A stretch of 64,000 nucleotides of DNA from Burkholderia metallica (GTDB lineage: Bacteria; Pseudomonadota; Gammaproteobacteria; Burkholderiales; Burkholderiaceae), in the NCBI RefSeq assembly GCF_902832845.1, contig NZ_CADFDB010000006.1, positions 391,313 through 455,312 of the forward strand, written 5' to 3'. The notes beneath the pieces were generated by a model. That model was not told the DNA's origin, did not search any database, and saw nothing but the letters and a program-made list of their open reading frames with translations. Below, one piece after another: positions 1 to 9,225 of the stretch. Both the position numbers and the translations under genes were made by a program. Every line of letters begins with the position of its first letter. The first letter of the stretch is position 1.

Positions 1-186
1 CGCATCGAATCGGTGTTCCGCTACGCGAACATCTTCCCGCGCGCGCTCGCGCTGATCGCGTCCGGCGCGATCGACGTGAAGCCGTTCATCTCGCGCACGT
101 TCCCGTTCTCCGAAGGCGTGCGCGCGTTCGAGGAAGCGGCGAGCGGCCACCCGCGCGACGTCAAGATTCAGATCGAAATGGATTGA
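1..186 (+). CDS. Zinc-type alcohol/polyol dehydrogenase, C-terminal end (partial)
   Basis: The frame is open from the first base and ends in TGA, giving the last 61 residues of a protein that begins outside the window. The fragment ([19 protein letters not shown], then [15 protein letters not shown] and a final DVKIQIEMD) has the look of the C-terminal part of medium-chain sorbitol/xylitol/arabitol dehydrogenases, where the RYxNxxPxAL and F(P/S)ExxxAFE segments are conserved. The next gene, a sugar ABC ATPase, starts 3 bp downstream, so the two are co-transcribed. With xylulokinase further on, the context suggests oxidation of an imported polyol to a ketose. The catalytic and zinc-binding half is outside the window, so substrate cannot be judged. 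Confidence 0.75.
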   Translation, partial: RIESVFRYANIFPRALALIASGAIDVKPFISRTFPFSEGVRAFEEAASGHPRDVKIQIEMD

Positions 187-189
187 GCC

Positions 190-1383
<1,194 letters not shown>

Positions 1384-1415
1384 CACGCCGGCACGCCCCG
1401 CAGACGGAGCTCACG

Positions 1416-2351
1416 ATGAACCCGGATCTCGAGATCGTTCCCACCCACCGCGACGAGTCGTTCCGCGCGTGGATTCACGACTATCCGCATTCGGTCGCGA
1501 AGTGGCACTTCCATCCCGAGTACGAGATTCATCTGATCCAGTCGTCGCACGGCAAGATGTTCGTCGGCGATCACATCGGCGATTTCGGCCCCGGCAACCT
1601 GATCGTCACCGGGCCGAACCTGCCGCACAACTGGGTCAGCGAACTCGCCGACGGCGAACGCGTGCCGTCGCGCGACGTCGTGCTGCAGTTCTCGCGCGAT
1701 GCGATCGAGAAGATGGTCGGCGCGTTCAGCGAGCTGCAGCCGGTGATCGACCTGATCGACGATGCGGCGCGCGGCGTGCAGTTTCCCGATCGCGTCGGGC
1801 TCGACGTCGCGCCGCTAATGCTCGAACTCGCGAACGCGCACGGCTGCCGGCGCGTGGAGATCCTGATGTCGCTGTTCGACCGGCTGTCGTCGTGCCGCGA
1901 GCGGCGCGTGCTCGCCGGCCCCGGCTACCGCAGCGACGCGCAGCACTACATGTCGTCGACCATCAACCAGGTGCTGTCGTACCTGCAGCAGAACCTGCCC
2001 GGCATGCTGCGCGAGACCGACGTCGCCGCGTTCGCCGGGATGAGCGTCAGCACCTTCACGCGGTTTTTTCGCCGCCATACCGGCTCGTCGTTCGTGCGCT
2101 ACCTGAACCGGCTGCGCATCAACGAGGCGTGCGAGCTGCTGATGTTTTCCGACCTGACGGTGACCGACATCTGCTACCGGGTTGGCTTCAACAACCTGTC
2201 GAACTTCAACCGTCAGTTTCTCGCGATGAAGCAGGTGCCGCCGTCGAAGTTCCGCGCGCTGCACCGGCTCAACGAACCGCACGGCCGCGACGACGCACCG
2301 CCGCTTCGGCGTACGCCGCCGCGCGCCCCAGACAGGACGCTTCACCCGTGA
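1416..2351 (+). CDS. AraC family transcriptional regulator of the polyol operon
   Basis: A 311-residue regulator. The N-terminal half is a cupin-like sensing domain (KWHFHPEYEIHLI about 29-41, then GPGNLIVTGPNLPHNWV), and the C-terminal half carries two helix-turn-helix motifs, ending in DICYRVGFNNLSNFNRQF and PPSKFR, typical of AraC/XylS proteins. The start was placed at the ATG preceded by GGAGCTCACG, because the longer reading frame upstream only shadows the ABC ATPase gene. It lies between the transporter ATPase and xylulokinase and shares 4 bp (GTGA) with the kinase start, so it is translated as part of the same operon. By analogy with polyol operons of related bacteria it is probably the local activator. 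Confidence 0.88.
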   Translation: MNPDLEIVPTHRDESFRAWIHDYPHSVAKWHFHPEYEIHLIQSSHGKMFVGDHIGDFGPGNLIVTGPNLPHNWVSELADGERVPSRDVVLQFSRDAIEKMVGAFSELQPVIDLIDDAARGVQFPDRVGLDVAPLMLELANAHGCRRVEILMSLFDRLSSCRERRVLAGPGYRSDAQHYMSSTINQVLSYLQQNLPGMLRETDVAAFAGMSVSTFTRFFRRHTGSSFVRYLNRLRINEACELLMFSDLTVTDICYRVGFNNLSNFNRQFLAMKQVPPSKFRALHRLNEPHGRDDAPPLRRTPPRAPDRTLHP

Positions 2352-3814
2352 CATTTCTCGGCATCGATCTCGGCACGTCCGAGGTCAAGGTTCTTCTCAC
2401 CGATTCCCGTTCGGTGCCCCTCGCGACCGGCTCGGCCGCGCTGTCGATCAGCCGGCCGCATCCGCACTGGTCCGAACAGAGCCCGCAGGCGTGGTGGCAC
2501 GCGATGCTCGACGCGATTGCGTCGGTGCGCGCCGCGCATCCGGCCGGCTTCGCCGCGCTGCGCGGCATCGCGCTGTCCGGGCAGATGCACGGCGCGACGC
2601 TGATCGACCGCGCGGACCAGGTGCTGCGCCCCGCGATCCTGTGGAACGACACGCGCGCCGGCACCGAATGCGTCGAACTCGAAGCGCTGGTGCCCGAATC
2701 GCGCACGATCACCGGCAACATGGCGATGCCGGGTTTCACCGCGCCGAAGCTGCTGTGGCTCGCGAAGTACGAACCGGCCGTATTCCGCGCGGTGCACAAG
2801 GTGCTGCTGCCGAAGGACTACCTGATCTGGCGCCTGTCCGGCGAATTCGTGTCCGAGATGTCCGATGCGTCGGGCACGCTGTGGCTCGACTGCGCGCGCC
2901 GCGACTGGTCCGACCGGATGCTCGCCGCGACCGAGCTGACGCGCGCGCAGATGCCGCGCCTCGTCGAAGGCAACGCGCCCGCCGCGCAATTGCGCGACTC
3001 GCTGCGCCGCGAATGGGGCATCGCCGGGCCCGTGACGATCGCCGGCGGCGCCGGCGACAACGCGGCGTCCGCAATCGGCATGGGCGTGACGGGCGCCGGC
3101 AGCGGCTTCCTGTCGCTCGGCACGTCGGGCGTGCTGTTCGCCGGCAACGACCGCTTCGCGCCGAACCCGGACGCGGCCGTGCATGCGTTCTGCCATTGCA
3201 TCGAAGGGCGCTGGCACCAGATGAGCGTGATCCTGTCGGCCGCCGCGAGCCTCGACTGGCTCGCCCGCGCGCACGGCACGACCGCCGGCGAGCTGGCCGC
3301 ACGCGCCGAGCGCGCGGACCCGGCGCGTGCGCCGCTGTTCCTGCCGTATCTCGGCGGCGAACGCACGCCGCACAACGACGCGCATGCGCGCGGCGTGTTC
3401 TTCGGGCTCGCCAACGAGCACGCCGCGGACGATCTCGCGTATGCGGTGATGGAAGGCGTCGCGTTCGCGATGGCCGACGGCTACGACGCGCTGCGCGCGG
3501 CCGGCACGACGCTCGACGCGGTGTCGTTCATCGGCGGCGGCTCCAAGAGCGCGTTCTGGGCACGGCTGTGCGCGAATGCGACGGGGCTTGCGATGCATCG
3601 TCACGCGGACGGCGCGGTTGGCGCAGCGCTGGGGGCCGCGCGGCTCGCGCGCGTCGCCGCGACCGACGACGCGCTCGCGGAAGTCTGCGTCGCGCCGCCC
3701 GTCACGGAGACGGTCACGCCCGATGCCGCATCGGTCGATCTGCTGGCCGGGCGGCTCGCGCGGTATCGGCGGTTGTATCGCGCGTTGAAGGACGAGTTCG
3801 CGGCGGCTGACTGA
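2348..3814 (+). CDS. xylB: Xylulokinase
   Basis: A 488-residue FGGY-family carbohydrate kinase, the normal length for xylulokinase, which phosphorylates D-xylulose to feed the pentose phosphate pathway. The N-terminal phosphate-binding motif FLGIDLGTSEVKVLL (3-17), the sugar-binding segments GIALSGQMHGATL and ILWNDTRAGTEC, the C-terminal PYLGGERTPHNDAHARGVFFGL and the adenosine motif FIGGGSKSAFW are all present. The start is a GTG overlapping the stop of the AraC gene (GTGA), indicating translational coupling. A polyol dehydrogenase and importer immediately upstream suggest the kinase acts on the ketose made from an imported pentitol or hexitol. A 7-bp dyad (3799-3805 with 3820-3826) spans the stop codon but has no T tract. 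Confidence 0.92.
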   Translation: MTFLGIDLGTSEVKVLLTDSRSVPLATGSAALSISRPHPHWSEQSPQAWWHAMLDAIASVRAAHPAGFAALRGIALSGQMHGATLIDRADQVLRPAILWNDTRAGTECVELEALVPESRTITGNMAMPGFTAPKLLWLAKYEPAVFRAVHKVLLPKDYLIWRLSGEFVSEMSDASGTLWLDCARRDWSDRMLAATELTRAQMPRLVEGNAPAAQLRDSLRREWGIAGPVTIAGGAGDNAASAIGMGVTGAGSGFLSLGTSGVLFAGNDRFAPNPDAAVHAFCHCIEGRWHQMSVILSAAASLDWLARAHGTTAGELAARAERADPARAPLFLPYLGGERTPHNDAHARGVFFGLANEHAADDLAYAVMEGVAFAMADGYDALRAAGTTLDAVSFIGGGSKSAFWARLCANATGLAMHRHADGAVGAALGAARLARVAATDDALAEVCVAPPVTETVTPDAASVDLLAGRLARYRRLYRALKDEFAAAD

Positions 3815-3875
3815 GCGCTCGCCGCGTGGGCGTGTATCTCTTCTCGGGCTGCGTCGCCGCGGACATCACGCCCGC

Positions 3876-3906
3876 TTGACCCGGCCCCTGGGGCCGCCTT
3901 TATGCT
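3876..3906 (+). promoter_or_regulatory. MerR-type promoter with long spacer and central dyad
   Basis: A -35 element TTGACC (3876-3881) and a -10 element TATGCT (3901-3906) are separated by 19 bp instead of 17. A perfect inverted repeat, GGCCCC-T-GGGGCC (3883-3895), fills the spacer. This is the hallmark layout of promoters remodelled by MerR-family activators. The -10 is 33 bp before the MerR-type gene start at 3940, so autoregulation by that protein is the simplest reading. Confidence 0.7.
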
Positions 3907-3939
3907 GATCGTCACGAATCGACGACCCGAAGGTGACCC

Positions 3940-4965
3940 ATGAACGACGTCACGCGTGGCCTGAGCGCATCGGAAGCCGCTGCCCGGCTCGGCGTATCGG
4001 TCAAGGCGCTGCGGCTGTACGAGCGGCAAGGACTGGTCACGCCCGCGCGAACGGTGGCCGGATACCGGGCCTATGGCCCGGAGGATCTGGCGCGTGCCGC
4101 CGACATCGCGGCGCTTCGCGCGCTCGGCTTGAGCCTTGCCCAAGTCGCGAACGTGCTGAGCGGCGACGCCCGCAGCCTGAGCGATGCACTGGCGACGCAT
4201 GAAGCGACGCTCGAACGCGGCATTCAGGATCTGGTCGGCCAGGTCGACAAGGTTCGCGCGATCCGCGCCGATCTCGCGCGCGGCCGCATGCCCGACGACG
4301 GCGAACTGACGCGCCTGCTCGATCCGGCGGCTGCCGGCGTCGCGTTCAGCCTGCCGTGGCCGTGGGGCGGCGAATGGTTCGAGTGGCGCGATATCCGTCC
4401 GCTGAACTACATCATCGGTTCGCTGGGCAGCGGCAAGACACGGCTCGCATTGCGGCTGGCCGACGCATTGCCCGGCGCTGCGTTCATCGGGCTGGAGCGG
4501 CTCGAGCACGACGGCGCGGCTGCCTTCGCCGCGTTGCAGGCCGATCCGGCATTGAAGGCGCGCGTCGAGCGCACGTCGGCATGGCTCGCGGACGAAGGCG
4601 CCACACCGTCCGCGGCGCTGACCGCGCTGCTCGTCGGCCTCGAAGCGGACGGCATCGGCGCCCGGGTCGTGGACATGATCGAACAGGATCTCGACCGGCC
4701 GACGCAGGAGGCGTTGATTGCGTACCTTCGCCGCCGCGCCAGGGCCGACGGCCGGCGGCCGCTGTTCATGCTGACGCGCTCGTCGTCGATACTGGACCTG
4801 TCGGCCGTCGGCCCCGACGAAGCGATCATTCTGTGTCCCGCCAACCATAGCCCGCCGGCCCGCGTCGCACCGTACCCCGGCGCACCCGGGTATGAAGCGG
4901 TGGCCACTTGTCTGGCGTCGCCCGCCGTCCGCGCAAGGATCGCGCGGCGGCCGGAGGGCGGGTGA
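3940..4965 (+). CDS. MerR family regulator fused to a P-loop NTPase-like domain
   Basis: The N-terminal part (about 8-75) is a MerR DNA-binding domain (AARLGVSVKALRLYERQGLV, then GYRAYGPEDL), followed by a dimerisation helix (about 80-115). From about residue 140 the protein continues into a domain unusual for MerR proteins: a Walker A motif GSLGSGKT at 160-167, helix RLALRLADALP, and a later hydrophobic strand PLFMLTRSS that could serve as Walker B. At 341 residues it is more than twice the size of a simple MerR protein. The ATG at 3940 has an AAGGTG ribosome site. A MerR-style promoter lies just upstream. No adjacent target gene is evident: xylB ends upstream and the gene downstream is convergent. 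The MerR call is firm; the NTPase role is inferred from the P-loop. Confidence 0.8.
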   Translation: MNDVTRGLSASEAAARLGVSVKALRLYERQGLVTPARTVAGYRAYGPEDLARAADIAALRALGLSLAQVANVLSGDARSLSDALATHEATLERGIQDLVGQVDKVRAIRADLARGRMPDDGELTRLLDPAAAGVAFSLPWPWGGEWFEWRDIRPLNYIIGSLGSGKTRLALRLADALPGAAFIGLERLEHDGAAAFAALQADPALKARVERTSAWLADEGATPSAALTALLVGLEADGIGARVVDMIEQDLDRPTQEALIAYLRRRARADGRRPLFMLTRSSSILDLSAVGPDEAIILCPANHSPPARVAPYPGAPGYEAVATCLASPAVRARIARRPEGG

Positions 4966-5235
4966 TGGTGTCGCCCGGGTTCGCAGTTACTGTCGGCGAT
5001 GACCGGCGTATCGGGTCCGGGCCGCCGGTGCCGTAGGGCGCCAGAGTATCGGCAATGGTGTGCGCAGAAAATCAGCGAGTTGCGTCAGGGCGCGTCACTG
5101 GTACGGGGCGGGTGGCGGAGTTTGTGAAACCGCTCTACTGCGGCGCTTGCAACGATGACGCACATCGGCAGTCCGGCACGCCATCGCGACAGGTTGGCGC
5201 GTAAACCTCGCGGCAGGCTGCGTCATTCACTGCGT

Positions 5236-6561
5236 TCAGCGCAGCGTCCTGAAACTCGCGCGAAGCTCTTCCGATAGCGCTTGAGGCTGCTCCCACGCTG
5301 CAAAGTGCCCACCTTTCGACAACCGATTGAAGTGAACCAGCCTGGGATAAGCGGCTTCCGCCCAACGCTTCGGCGCAGCGTAGATCTCGTCCGGAAAGAC
5401 GCTGACGGCCACCGGAATCACGACATGTTTCGGGGCAAAGAAGCTCAGCTTGCTCTCCCAGTACAGTCGCGCCGATGAAACGGCCGTGTTCGTCAGCCAG
5501 TACAACGTGACGTTGTCGAGAACGTCGTCTCGTGTGAGCCCTTCAGACTCGCCATTGAAGACGCGTGTGATGAGTGCGAGACCCGACGCGTCGTGGTCCA
5601 GCATCCACGCGGCGAGGCCGATGGGCGAATCTTCGATCGCATACAACGTCTGCGGCCGGTTTGCCATTTCCTGCGCGTAACCGAGCCCGTGCTTGTAGAA
5701 GAAATCGAGTTGGTCGAACGCGTGTTTTTCATCGGACGAGAGTCCGGACGGTGCCGGATCGCCGAATTTCAGTGCCGTCGCGATGTCGTCCGGCACGGTC
5801 GCCGGCATGTTGGTGTGAATGCCGAGCAGCCCCGGCGGCTTCAACAGGGCCATTTGCTCCGTGACCGCATTTCCCCAGTCACCGCCTTGCGCGACGTATC
5901 GCTCGTACCCGAGACGTTGCATCAGCACGACCCACGCGCGCGCGATGCGCTGGGGATCCCAGCCGGTCGTCGTGGGTTTGCCCGAGAAACCGTACCCCGG
6001 CAACGACGGAATCACGACGTCGAAAGCGTCCGACGGCGACCCGCCATGCGCTGTCGGATTGGTAAGGGGATCGACAATTTTCAGCTGTTCGACGATCGAA
6101 CCCGGCCAGCCGTGCGTGACAATGATCGGCAATGCGTTTGGATGCTTCGACCGCACATGAATGAAGTGAATGTCGAGCCCGTCGATCTCGGTAACGAATT
6201 GCGGCAACGCGTTGAGCGTTGCCTCGACCTTGCGCCAGTCGTATCGCGTCGCCCAGTAGTCGGCGAGCTTTTGCATCGTCGCAAGTTGCACACCCTGCGA
6301 CGTATCGTGCACTGTCTCGCGCTCGGGCCACCGGGTTGCCTTGATGCGTCGCCGCAATTCGACGAGTTGAGACTCCGGCGCATGCACGTGCAACGGCCGG
6401 ATCGCGGTTTCGTCGCCGCCGGCCGACGTGGCGATGTCGCCGACAGGTCTATCGGCCCCGGCGAAGGTGACCGCATTGAACGAACCCGCCACGGCGGCTG
6501 CCACTGCGACGCCCATGAAATGACGGCGCGATGTGGCCGTCGGAGAAACATCAGTTGACAT
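5236..6561 (-). CDS. Tat-exported epoxide hydrolase (EHN-domain alpha/beta hydrolase)
   Basis: A 441-residue protein. The start at 6561 is chosen over an in-frame codon 39 bp upstream because a GGAG site lies 6 bp before it. Residues 11-17 (SRRHFMG) are a twin-arginine motif, followed by an alanine-rich hydrophobic stretch, so the enzyme is predicted to be exported folded to the periplasm. The mature part has the epoxide hydrolase N-terminal domain (about 55-165), the oxyanion motif HGWPG (150-154), nucleophile motif GGDWG with Asp228, and a C-terminal GGHFAAWE with His419. The family hydrolyses epoxides to diols. A TauE-type transporter lies upstream on the same strand, 126 bp away, with no obvious functional link. 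Confidence 0.88.
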   Translation of the reverse strand: MSTDVSPTATSRRHFMGVAVAAAVAGSFNAVTFAGADRPVGDIATSAGGDETAIRPLHVHAPESQLVELRRRIKATRWPERETVHDTSQGVQLATMQKLADYWATRYDWRKVEATLNALPQFVTEIDGLDIHFIHVRSKHPNALPIIVTHGWPGSIVEQLKIVDPLTNPTAHGGSPSDAFDVVIPSLPGYGFSGKPTTTGWDPQRIARAWVVLMQRLGYERYVAQGGDWGNAVTEQMALLKPPGLLGIHTNMPATVPDDIATALKFGDPAPSGLSSDEKHAFDQLDFFYKHGLGYAQEMANRPQTLYAIEDSPIGLAAWMLDHDASGLALITRVFNGESEGLTRDDVLDNVTLYWLTNTAVSSARLYWESKLSFFAPKHVVIPVAVSVFPDEIYAAPKRWAEAAYPRLVHFNRLSKGGHFAAWEQPQALSEELRASFRTLR

Positions 6562-6687
6562 ACGAACTCCGGTTTTCAGCATGGAAAGTCGGTGAATCAA
6601 TCAATACGGCGCGCGCGTCTATCGATTGCGTTTCATATCAGGACTACTTATTGATGTGCATGAAAAATACAGCCTCGTTTGCCACGC

Positions 6688-7470
6688 TTACGCGAGATAC
6701 CCCGTTACGCCATCCCAAAGCAGTTTTACCGCGGCCACCACCAACAGTCCGTAGCAGGCTCGATAAACCTGGCGCTGATCGAGTTTCGCGTGAAGTCGCC
6801 AACCGGTCACGACACCGGCAGGAATCGCACAGAGGCAGACCGCCATCACGATCCAGACATTGCCCGTCGGCCTGGCCAGAAGCAGCCATGGCACTGCCTT
6901 GGTCGCGTTCCCTACGGTAAAGAACATGCTCGTGGTCCCCGCATACACTTCCTTGCTGAGACCAAGAGGCAGCAGATACATGGCGAGCGGCGGCCCGCCC
7001 GAATGCGCGACCATCGTGGTCACGCCCGAAGCGAGACCGGCCGTGATCGCCTTCGGCCTGGAACGCGGACGAACCGTCAACGCTGCGCCCGCGCCCAACC
7101 ATAATCCGACGAAGATCAGCGTAATCGCCGCCATCACGATCGCGATCGCGCGGTGGTCGAGGAGCCGGAAGGTCAGATAACCGACGCCGATGCCGGTCAC
7201 GAGCCCCGGCAAAAGCAGGATCAGGTCCGGCTTCGACCATGTCGAAGGCTTCCAGTACCGCAATGCGAACAGATCCATTGCGATGAACAGCGGTGCGAGC
7301 ATTCCGCCCGCGGTAACCGGATCCATCACCAACGACAGCAGCGGAATACCGACGATAGAAAAGCCGCCGCCGAAGGCCCCTTTCATGAACGAGATCAGGA
7401 ACACACCAGCAAAGGCGATCAGTAGCGTGATGAATGTCAGTTGCAGATCCATCCCGGTCGACGAAATCAT
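6688..7470 (-). CDS. TauE/SafE family membrane transporter (anion/sulfonate exporter type)
   Basis: About 260 residues with eight or so hydrophobic segments, beginning MISSTGMDLQLTFITLLIA, and the glycine-rich motif KGAFGGGFSIVGIPLL near residues 29-44 that marks the first half-repeat of TSUP/TauE proteins; a second one (VTTMVAHSGGPPLAMYLLPL) occurs in the C-terminal half. Family members export or import sulfite, sulfonates or related anions across the inner membrane. GTG at 7473, ATG at 7470 and ATG at 7452 are possible starts; 7470 is preferred because of a GAGG 8 bp before it. The gene is divergent from a MocR regulator at 7774 with a shared 300-bp control region, so that regulator probably controls it. 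Confidence 0.85.
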   Translation of the reverse strand: MISSTGMDLQLTFITLLIAFAGVFLISFMKGAFGGGFSIVGIPLLSLVMDPVTAGGMLAPLFIAMDLFALRYWKPSTWSKPDLILLLPGLVTGIGVGYLTFRLLDHRAIAIVMAAITLIFVGLWLGAGAALTVRPRSRPKAITAGLASGVTTMVAHSGGPPLAMYLLPLGLSKEVYAGTTSMFFTVGNATKAVPWLLLARPTGNVWIVMAVCLCAIPAGVVTGWRLHAKLDQRQVYRACYGLLVVAAVKLLWDGVTGYLA

Positions 7471-7773
7471 CACGATGACCTCGCGCGGTCGGCGTCACAC
7501 CCGCCCGACAGGCGTGAAGATCCCGTCGTGCTTCCCGCATAGGCGGGACGGGCAGTAATCGAAGCGGTGAAAGGCATATTGCGTCTCCACGAATGCTCCG
7601 AGGTCAATGCGGCGCCTGAGCGGATTTCGCCGAAACGACGCGCATGCACATTGGCCGTAGAAGCTTTGCAATCCCGGTACAATCGGGCGGTGAAGACAGA
7701 ATGCACCGGCCCAACACTCGGTGCAATAAAAACATTGAACTCGGTGCAATATACATTGAACTCGGTACATTGA
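7471..7773. promoter_or_regulatory. Divergent control region with three direct repeats before a MocR gene
   Basis: No gene is convincing in this stretch. Three copies of a 13-bp motif, ACTCGGTGCAATA, lie at 7716-7728, 7739-7751 and, as ACTCGGTACATTG, 7760-7772, spaced 23 and 21 bp (about two helical turns). The last abuts the ATG at 7774. An inverted half, TGCACCG (7702-7708), precedes the first. Multiple direct repeats at two-turn spacing are known operator forms for MocR/GntR aminotransferase-like regulators, so this is the likely binding region for autoregulation and control of the TauE gene. Confidence 0.6.
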
Positions 7774-9117
7774 ATGTCAAAGTCGGAATACCTGAAGTTG
7801 GCCGACACGATCGCCGCAGAAATTGCCGACGGAACGCTCAGGCCGGGCGACCGGCTTCCTCCGCAGCGGAATTTCGCGGACCAGAGAAAGATCGCCGTGT
7901 CGACGGCCAGCAGGGTTTATGCAGAGTTGTTGCGCCGAGGACTCGTCGTCGGCGAGGTAGGGAGGGGAACGTTCGTTTCGGGCGACGCAAGGCGCGGAGC
8001 AGCAGCGCCAGGCGAACCGCGGGACGTACGGATCGATCTGGAGTTCAATTACCCGATCCTTCCCGACCAAACGACACTCATCGCGAGAAGCCTGAGCGGG
8101 CTCGAACGAGCTGCGGAACTCGCGAGCGCCTTGGGTCAGGCAACAAGCAGTGGAACGCCCGCCATCAGGAACGTCTCTGCCGCCTGTCTGGCGCGCAATG
8201 GTTGGGCGCCTTCTCCCGAGCAACTGGTCTTCACGGGGAATGGGCGGCAAAGCATCGCCGCCGCGGTCGGCGCCATTGTGCCGACGGGCGGCCGCTGCGG
8301 CGTCGAAACGCTGACCTACCCGTTTATCAAGGGCATCGCTGCGCGGCTGGGTATCACGCTGGTTCCGCTCGCGATGGACGAAGGCGGCGTGCGCCCCGAC
8401 GCCGTGCTCAAAGCGCACCGGGAGGCGAATCTTTCGGCGATCTACATTCAGCCCGCCATCCAGAATCCGTTGGGCATGACGATGAATGCGGCGCGACGGG
8501 AAGATCTCTTGCGCGTCGTGGAAACGCTCGGCATTCCCGTCATCGAGGACAACGTGTACGGCTTCCTCGACGACGAGCCGCCGCTGGCGGCGCTCTCACC
8601 GGACAATTGCGTCGTCATCGACAGCCTTTCGAAGAAGGTCGCGCCGGGGTTGACGCTGGGATTCGTCGTGACGCCGCGTCGGCTGCGTGAAACCGTGATG
8701 GCGTCGGTGCGCTCGGGCGGATGGACGGCATCGGGATTTGCGTTTGCGGCCGCACAGCGCTTGATGAGCGACGGTACGGTTGCCGAACTCGCACGACTGA
8801 AACGCGTCGACGCCGTAGCCCGTCAGAAGCTGGCCGCCGACCGTCTGTCGGAGTTCGATATCCAGACGAACGGAAAATGCTTTCATCTGTGGTTGACGCT
8901 TCCGGCCCATTGGCGCTCGCAGGCGCTAGTCGCTGCCGCAGCCCGGCGAGACATCGCGTTGACGCCCTCGACCACCTTCGCAGCCTCGCCCGGCCATGCG
9001 CCGAATGCCGTCAGGCTCGCGCTTGCGGCGCCGACAATGGACCAGCTCGACGCCGGTCTGCTGACACTGAGCGGCATCCTGAATGCAAGAGAAGAGGATT
9101 TCGATTCGACCGAATGA
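7774..9117 (+). CDS. MocR-type regulator (GntR winged helix fused to aminotransferase fold)
   Basis: A 447-residue fusion. Residues 1-75 are a GntR winged helix-turn-helix (GTLRPGDRLPPQRNFADQRK), and the remainder is a fold-type I PLP domain with the lysine motif DSLSKKVAPGLTLGFV (Lys287 the likely Schiff-base residue) and YGFLDDEPP just before it. Such proteins sense PLP or an amino compound and control nearby metabolic or transport genes. The ATG follows directly on the third operator-like repeat, leaving no good ribosome site, so translation may be poor or leaderless. It is divergent from the TauE/SafE gene, as TauR is from taurine genes in other Proteobacteria, but identity with TauR is not shown. 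Confidence 0.88.
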   Translation: MSKSEYLKLADTIAAEIADGTLRPGDRLPPQRNFADQRKIAVSTASRVYAELLRRGLVVGEVGRGTFVSGDARRGAAAPGEPRDVRIDLEFNYPILPDQTTLIARSLSGLERAAELASALGQATSSGTPAIRNVSAACLARNGWAPSPEQLVFTGNGRQSIAAAVGAIVPTGGRCGVETLTYPFIKGIAARLGITLVPLAMDEGGVRPDAVLKAHREANLSAIYIQPAIQNPLGMTMNAARREDLLRVVETLGIPVIEDNVYGFLDDEPPLAALSPDNCVVIDSLSKKVAPGLTLGFVVTPRRLRETVMASVRSGGWTASGFAFAAAQRLMSDGTVAELARLKRVDAVARQKLAADRLSEFDIQTNGKCFHLWLTLPAHWRSQALVAAAARRDIALTPSTTFAASPGHAPNAVRLALAAPTMDQLDAGLLTLSGILNAREEDFDSTE

Positions 9118-9225
9118 AGTCATTGCGCGCTTCTCCCGCTTATCGTCGATCTTGACAAGCGAATCCTCCGCCATCCGGCCAGCACGACACTTCGTCAGGC
9201 CCCCACCCTCCACAACAACTTCCGC

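Noticed and set aside
2342-3604. Long minus-strand frame opposite xylB
   Set aside because: High-GC codon bias leaves the antisense strand open; the His/Arg-rich translation matches no family, and xylB is clear on the plus strand.
3799-3826. Terminator hairpin at the end of xylB
   Set aside because: The 7-bp stem spans the stop codon with a 14-nt loop and no T tract; such dyads are common at this GC content.
7495-7770. 91-codon minus-strand ORF in the MocR/TauE control region
   Set aside because: It translates the operator repeats, has a Cys-rich random-looking sequence and no ribosome site.
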